From the NCBI RefSeq assembly GCF_028561755.1, contig NZ_JAQQTD010000006.1, forward strand, positions 186,001 to 250,000: a stretch of 64,000 bases of DNA. The letters run 5' to 3'. Made by a program: the position numbers and the translations under genes. The stretch comes from Altibacter sp. HG106 (GTDB lineage Bacteria > Bacteroidota > Bacteroidia > Flavobacteriales > Flavobacteriaceae). Of this stretch, positions 60,720 to 64,000 are shown in pieces. The number at the start of each line of letters is the position of its first letter. The stretch's first letter is position 1. The notes beneath the pieces were generated by a model, which searched no databases, was not told the DNA's origin, and saw only the letters and a program-made list of their open reading frames with translations.

Positions 60720-61118
60720 ATGAACGAGACATATACCATAGCAGTTGATTTTGACGGTACCATTGTAGAAGATGCCTTTCCAGATATAGGAAAGCCACAG
60801 CTTTTTGCCTTCGACACCTTGAAAGCGCTACAAGAGAAGGGGCATCGACTCATTCTTTGGACGTACCGCTATGGAAAACAACTAGATGCCGCCGTAGCCT
60901 TTTGTGAAGAACATGGAATTGAATTCTATGCCGTCAATAAAAGTTTTCCCGAAGAAACCTTCGATCCAAAATACAGTAGGAAGATCAATGCAGATTATTT
61001 CATCGATGATCGTAATATAGGCGGACTCGTAGGTTGGGGAGAAATCTACCAACATTTTTTAGGAGAAGCCGGTGTTCCCTCCGCTAAGAAGAAGAAAAAG
61101 AATTGGTTCGGACTTTAA
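60720..61118 (+). CDS. Small HAD-type hydrolase (BT0820-like)
   Basis: A 132-residue HAD-fold protein. Motif I is VDFDGTIVEDAFP with the nucleophile Asp10, motif II LILWTYR, and motif III/IV INADYFIDDRNIGG. There is no cap domain. The size and sequence match a group typified by BT0820 from Bacteroides whose substrate is unknown. The end is basic (AKKKKKNWFGL). ATG at 60720 was chosen; an upstream start at 60699 would lie in the promoter region. Map follows after nine bases. Confidence 0.82.
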   Translation: MNETYTIAVDFDGTIVEDAFPDIGKPQLFAFDTLKALQEKGHRLILWTYRYGKQLDAAVAFCEEHGIEFYAVNKSFPEETFDPKYSRKINADYFIDDRNIGGLVGWGEIYQHFLGEAGVPSAKKKKKNWFGL

Positions 61119-61127
61119 ACCATTAGT

Positions 61128-61946
61128 ATGATCATTCCAAAAACAGCAGAACAGATAGAATTGATGCGAGAGGCTGCTCTTGTCGTTTCCAAAACCCTTG
61201 GAATGCTCGCCAAAGAAGTTGCGCCCGGCGTCACGACCAATCAGCTAAATGCCAAGGCAGAAACCTTCATCCGCGATATGGGCGCTACCCCCGGATTTCT
61301 AGGGTTGTATGATTGTCCGTCTACACTCTTAACGAGTGTAAACGAAGCCGTTGTTCATGGCCTGCCAAACGACACACCCTTGGAAGACGGTGATGTGGTG
61401 GCCATCGACTGCGGAGCGATTCTGCATGGTTACTACGGCGACCATGCCTACACCTTTGAAGTGGGTACCGTAGCTCCAGAAACTAAGAAACTACTGGATG
61501 TGACCAAGGAATCCTTGTATCGAGGCATTCGTGCCTTTAAAAAAGGAAATCGTATAGGCGATATTGGCTATGCCATTCAAAATTATTGTGAATCCTTTGG
61601 ATACGGCGTGGTTCGAGAATTAGTAGGACATGGTCTTGGTGAAAAACTACACGAAGATCCCGAAGTACCCAATTATGGAAAACGAGGCCGTGGTAAAAAA
61701 TTTATCGAAGGTATGACCATAGCCATCGAGCCCATGATCAACCAGGGTACGCACCGGGTCAAGCAACTAAAAGATGGGTGGACAATTGTAACACGAGACG
61801 GGCTGCCCAGCGCTCACTTCGAGCACGATGTAGCCTTGGTCAATGGAAAGCCCGAACTGCTCTCTACCTTCGGGTATGTGTATGAAGCCCTTGGCATTGA
61901 AAGTGACGAAGAGGCTGAATTTCGACAAAACAAATTGGTATTGTAA
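61128..61946 (+). CDS. map: Type I methionine aminopeptidase
   Basis: Removes the initiator methionine from new proteins, using two metal ions. The 272-residue enzyme shows the metal ligands in VAIDCGAILHGYYGDHAYTF, VGHGLGEKLHEDPEVPNYG, AIEPMIN and SAHFEHDVALV. The length is within the family range. It is followed by a methyltransferase gene nine bases downstream. Many Bacteroidota carry more than one map; the others are not here. Confidence 0.95.
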   Translation: MIIPKTAEQIELMREAALVVSKTLGMLAKEVAPGVTTNQLNAKAETFIRDMGATPGFLGLYDCPSTLLTSVNEAVVHGLPNDTPLEDGDVVAIDCGAILHGYYGDHAYTFEVGTVAPETKKLLDVTKESLYRGIRAFKKGNRIGDIGYAIQNYCESFGYGVVRELVGHGLGEKLHEDPEVPNYGKRGRGKKFIEGMTIAIEPMINQGTHRVKQLKDGWTIVTRDGLPSAHFEHDVALVNGKPELLSTFGYVYEALGIESDEEAEFRQNKLVL

Positions 61947-61955
61947 TACATTTTC

Positions 61956-62717
61956 ATGTTTCGCTTTCTTCTGAACGCCATTCCAAGACCCCTACTCATC
62001 CGCATTAGCTATTGGATACGACCCATTGTAGCTTTTTTTCTGCGTGGAGACCGATACGAAGATCCTATAGAAGGAAAGTCGTACCGAAAATTTTTGTCGT
62101 ACGGCTATGAGAAAGTACGTCCTAATGTATTGGCACCGGGTACACTCTCTTTAGAAAGACATCGTTTGCTTTGGCTGTATTTACAGCGTGAAACCGACTT
62201 TTTCACTGCCACTCACAGGGTGCTGCATTTTGCACCCGAGCAAGCCTTTCTGAATCGCTTTCGGAAACTAAAAAACATCCAATATACCACCACCGATTTG
62301 AACTCCCCTATTGCGGATGTGAAAGCCGATATTTGTGCGCTTCCGTTTGAAGATAATGCTTACGATATCATCATCTGTAATCATGTGTTGGAGCACATTC
62401 CCGATGATCTGCAAGCCATGCGCGAGCTGTACCGCGTACTCGCACCGGGAGGTATGGCCATTCTTCAGGTTCCTTATGACGAAGATCGAAGCACGACCTT
62501 TGAAGATGATAGCATTACCGATCCGAAAGAGCGCGCACGCGTTTTTGGGCAGTACGATCATGTGCGTATCTACGGAATGGACTACTTTACAACTTTAGCA
62601 TCTGTCGGGTTTTCGGTGGAAGCCGTAGACTATACCACCCAACTTTCCGAAGAAGAGATCCAACGATTCCGATTGGCCAAAGGGGAGCTACTTCCGATCG
62701 GAAGAAAACTCGTCTAA
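61956..62717 (+). CDS. Class I SAM-dependent methyltransferase
   Basis: A 253-residue methyltransferase. It has HFAPEQAFLNRF (a variant of motif I), ALPFEDNAYDIIICNHVLEHIPDDLQAM, LYRVLAPGGMAILQVPYDED, and a C-terminal end SEEEIQRFRLAKGELLP. This resembles the group that modifies sugars or lipids at the membrane, but no substrate can be named. It overlaps the end of the convergent apbE gene by 30 bases. It follows map. Confidence 0.82.
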   Translation: MFRFLLNAIPRPLLIRISYWIRPIVAFFLRGDRYEDPIEGKSYRKFLSYGYEKVRPNVLAPGTLSLERHRLLWLYLQRETDFFTATHRVLHFAPEQAFLNRFRKLKNIQYTTTDLNSPIADVKADICALPFEDNAYDIIICNHVLEHIPDDLQAMRELYRVLAPGGMAILQVPYDEDRSTTFEDDSITDPKERARVFGQYDHVRIYGMDYFTTLASVGFSVEAVDYTTQLSEEEIQRFRLAKGELLPIGRKLV

Positions 62718-63719
62718 AAGCATCGGTTGAAACACTTCTGAAACATAGACCTCTTCATTACCGCTAGCGTCGACATACGTTAGATAAGCGCCTACGTCAG
62801 ACAACAAAGAGAGTACGTTTTTAGAACGTTCGAGGCCCATCGCCATAAAAGCGGTTGCATAAGCATCGGCCTCTGCACAGGTGTTGGCTATCACCGTTGC
62901 ACTGGTAACATCGCTTTGTTCGGCCTTGCCGGTAAGTGGATTGATAGTATGCACATATTTTTGCCCCGTGATGGAGTCGATTCTAAATTTTCGGTAATTT
63001 CCGGAGGAAGCCATACCTACGTCTCGCAAGCTAACGGTAGCCCTGTAACTTCGGTCTTCCAGAGGAGAATCTACAGCTTCGATACCCGCAACCCAAGCCT
63101 GTTGCTTTTCCAGATTCTTTCCACGGCTCAGCAATTCACCGCCTAGTTCAATTAAATAATTCTGAATGTTTTGATCAGAAAGATATACGCCTATTCGATC
63201 GATACCATAGCCTTTAGCCACCGCATTGAAGTCGAAGTAAATTGCAGGGTGTGCCTTAGTAATCGTTCCGTTTTCATTTAAGGCTACTTTGGAGAACCCC
63301 ACAAAAGTACGTAGCGAATCCAGCACAGTGCTGTCGATATGCTTCAGCGGACGCTCTTCTCCAAATCCGTAGGCATTCCGAAGGACGCCCACAGTCGGGT
63401 CAAAATAGCCATTGGTGGTTTGATATACGGTTTCTGAAAGGGTATAAACCTCCTGAAATATACGGTCGGTTTGCAGGCTATCATTTCCCGCATTAATTTT
63501 TGAGATATCACTATCAGGGAGGTACGTACTAACCGATTGATTGATGGCCTGCACCACGGAATCGACACCAGATTGTACTGATACCGGAGATTCCGAATAG
63601 TATTGAATAGTATAGGTAGTTCCAAAGGCTTCTCCCTGAAGCACCTTTTTTTGGGGCTCATTTGAAGTGCAACCACTCAAAAGCCAGAAACTGGCTAACA
63701 AAAATCCAAACGCTCTCAT
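62688..63719 (-). CDS. apbE: FAD:protein FMN transferase (ApbE)
   Basis: Attaches FMN covalently to threonine or serine in subunits such as NqrB, NqrC or RnfG, using FAD. The 343-residue lipoprotein (Cys17 after LLASFWLLSG) has the family motifs YFDFNAVAKGYGIDRIG, LIELGGELLSRG, GNYRKFRIDSITGQKYVHTINP and the metal-binding CAEADAYATAFMAMG. The end overlaps the convergent methyltransferase gene; the start overlaps the partial upstream gene (ATGA). Confidence 0.92.
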   Translation of the reverse strand: MRAFGFLLASFWLLSGCTSNEPQKKVLQGEAFGTTYTIQYYSESPVSVQSGVDSVVQAINQSVSTYLPDSDISKINAGNDSLQTDRIFQEVYTLSETVYQTTNGYFDPTVGVLRNAYGFGEERPLKHIDSTVLDSLRTFVGFSKVALNENGTITKAHPAIYFDFNAVAKGYGIDRIGVYLSDQNIQNYLIELGGELLSRGKNLEKQQAWVAGIEAVDSPLEDRSYRATVSLRDVGMASSGNYRKFRIDSITGQKYVHTINPLTGKAEQSDVTSATVIANTCAEADAYATAFMAMGLERSKNVLSLLSDVGAYLTYVDASGNEEVYVSEVFQPMLLDEFSSDRK

Positions 63720-64000
63720 ATTTGCTGCAATCCGTTATAAATCATGGTATAGTCCTCGTCTTTGACGACCGGTTTCCCGTAGTCGGAACCATGCCCCAGT
63801 CCTACTCCGGCATAATAGGTTTTGGCCTCAAATTTTTCGGCATGGTCTTTTATCTTTTTCAGCAGGATGGGATCATAGATGTTTGCATCATCCGGATATG
63901 ACACGGCCCGTACCACCACAAAATGCAGGTTTTTATCTTTTAATGCTACAAATTGTGGGTTTTTATTCAGTTTAGAGTTGACCCCTAAAAATTCATAGCC
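63716..64000 (-). CDS. Unidentified protein, N-terminus beyond the window
   Basis: The C-terminal 94 residues of a soluble protein, ending HAEKFEAKTYYAGVGLGHGS, then DYTMIYNGLQQI. The visible part begins GYEFLGVNSKLNKNPQFVAL and its N-terminus lies past the window edge. I do not recognise the family. Its stop overlaps the apbE start by four bases (ATGA). In other flavobacteria apbE is near the Na+-NADH dehydrogenase genes, so a link to that complex is a guess. Confidence 0.55.
   Translation of the reverse strand, partial: GYEFLGVNSKLNKNPQFVALKDKNLHFVVVRAVSYPDDANIYDPILLKKIKDHAEKFEAKTYYAGVGLGHGSDYGKPVVKDEDYTMIYNGLQQI

Noticed and set aside
1-64000. tRNA, rRNA, IS elements, prophage genes or CRISPR arrays
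   Set aside because: I looked through the intergenic stretches and gene products and found none; gaps are short and gene content is core metabolism.

Overview
The window is a stretch of core chromosome from a member of the Bacteroidota, most likely a marine-type Flavobacteriaceae. The evidence is: type IX secretion (T9SS) C-terminal sorting domains on two secreted proteins; a Rho factor with a long Asn/Gln/Lys-rich insertion; family types typical of this phylum (DUF4293, DUF3667, DUF1599, DUF6702, BT_3928-like); promoter-like TAnnTTTG boxes close to start codons; few Shine-Dalgarno sequences; and many Bacteroidota-type lipoprotein signals. No rRNA, tRNA, IS element, prophage, integrase or CRISPR array was found. 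Coding density is very high. The largest gap without a gene is about 255 bases (49428-49682), and several neighbours overlap at their ends.

Layout. 1-6623: a DoxX-like membrane protein cut by the window edge, a duplicated DUF1599 protein, folP, the c-di-AMP synthase cdaA, a DUF3667 membrane protein, an ABC exporter, truA and a YfcE-type phosphoesterase. 6684-10882: a DUF4293 membrane protein, rho with a structured leader, and two T9SS-sorted proteins, the first carrying a frameshift. 10993-15123: an M14 peptidase lipoprotein, a NUDIX protein whose start lies back to back with pyrE, an SRPBCC protein and birA. 15208-20079: rsfS, ftsH, a LUD protein, then a phospholipid block (cdsA, psd, an acyl-CoA-binding protein). 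20129-26837: valS, a DUF1573 protein, a PLP aminotransferase, murB, a fasciclin lipoprotein and a small Cys-rich membrane protein.

26856-31650: a glycosyltransferase, an ECF sigma factor overlapping an unusual Nramp-like transporter, lipA and gap. 31681-38459: a TPR hybrid histidine kinase, lpxK, a Nif3-like protein with a coiled-coil 'zinc ribbon' partner that has lost its cysteines, an msrA lipoprotein and a methyltransferase. 38581-38920: two very small genes (membrane protein and lipoprotein) that look like a stress-type cassette. 39026-46925: a tight tryptophan/kynurenine catabolic operon (lipoprotein, kynU, kmo, RidA-type deaminase, semialdehyde dehydrogenase, atypical SDR, ACMSD-like decarboxylase, O-methyltransferase). 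It lacks a 3-hydroxyanthranilate dioxygenase gene and is interrupted by a compact structured intergenic element at about 45092-45185.

46926-49427: a LuxR-type response regulator, a histidine kinase and a multi-pass membrane protein with overlapping genes, plus a lipoprotein. 49683-56694: a subtilisin-like lipoprotein, a PAP2 phosphatase, tatA, an M1 peptidase, a DUF6702 protein and two tandem carboxypeptidase-regulatory-domain proteins. 56781-64000: pepE, an M15 peptidase, an M48 peptidase, gpmI, a small HAD protein, map, a methyltransferase, apbE and a protein truncated by the window edge.

I found no wholly new multi-gene system that the sequence proves. The items most worth checking are the structured intergenic element in the kynurenine operon, the missing dioxygenase step, the Nramp-like transporter without DPGN, the SDR without YxxxK, the four-cysteine loss in the zinc-ribbon protein, and the NUDIX/pyrE divergent start region in which a promoter box appears to contain the neighbour's start codon.
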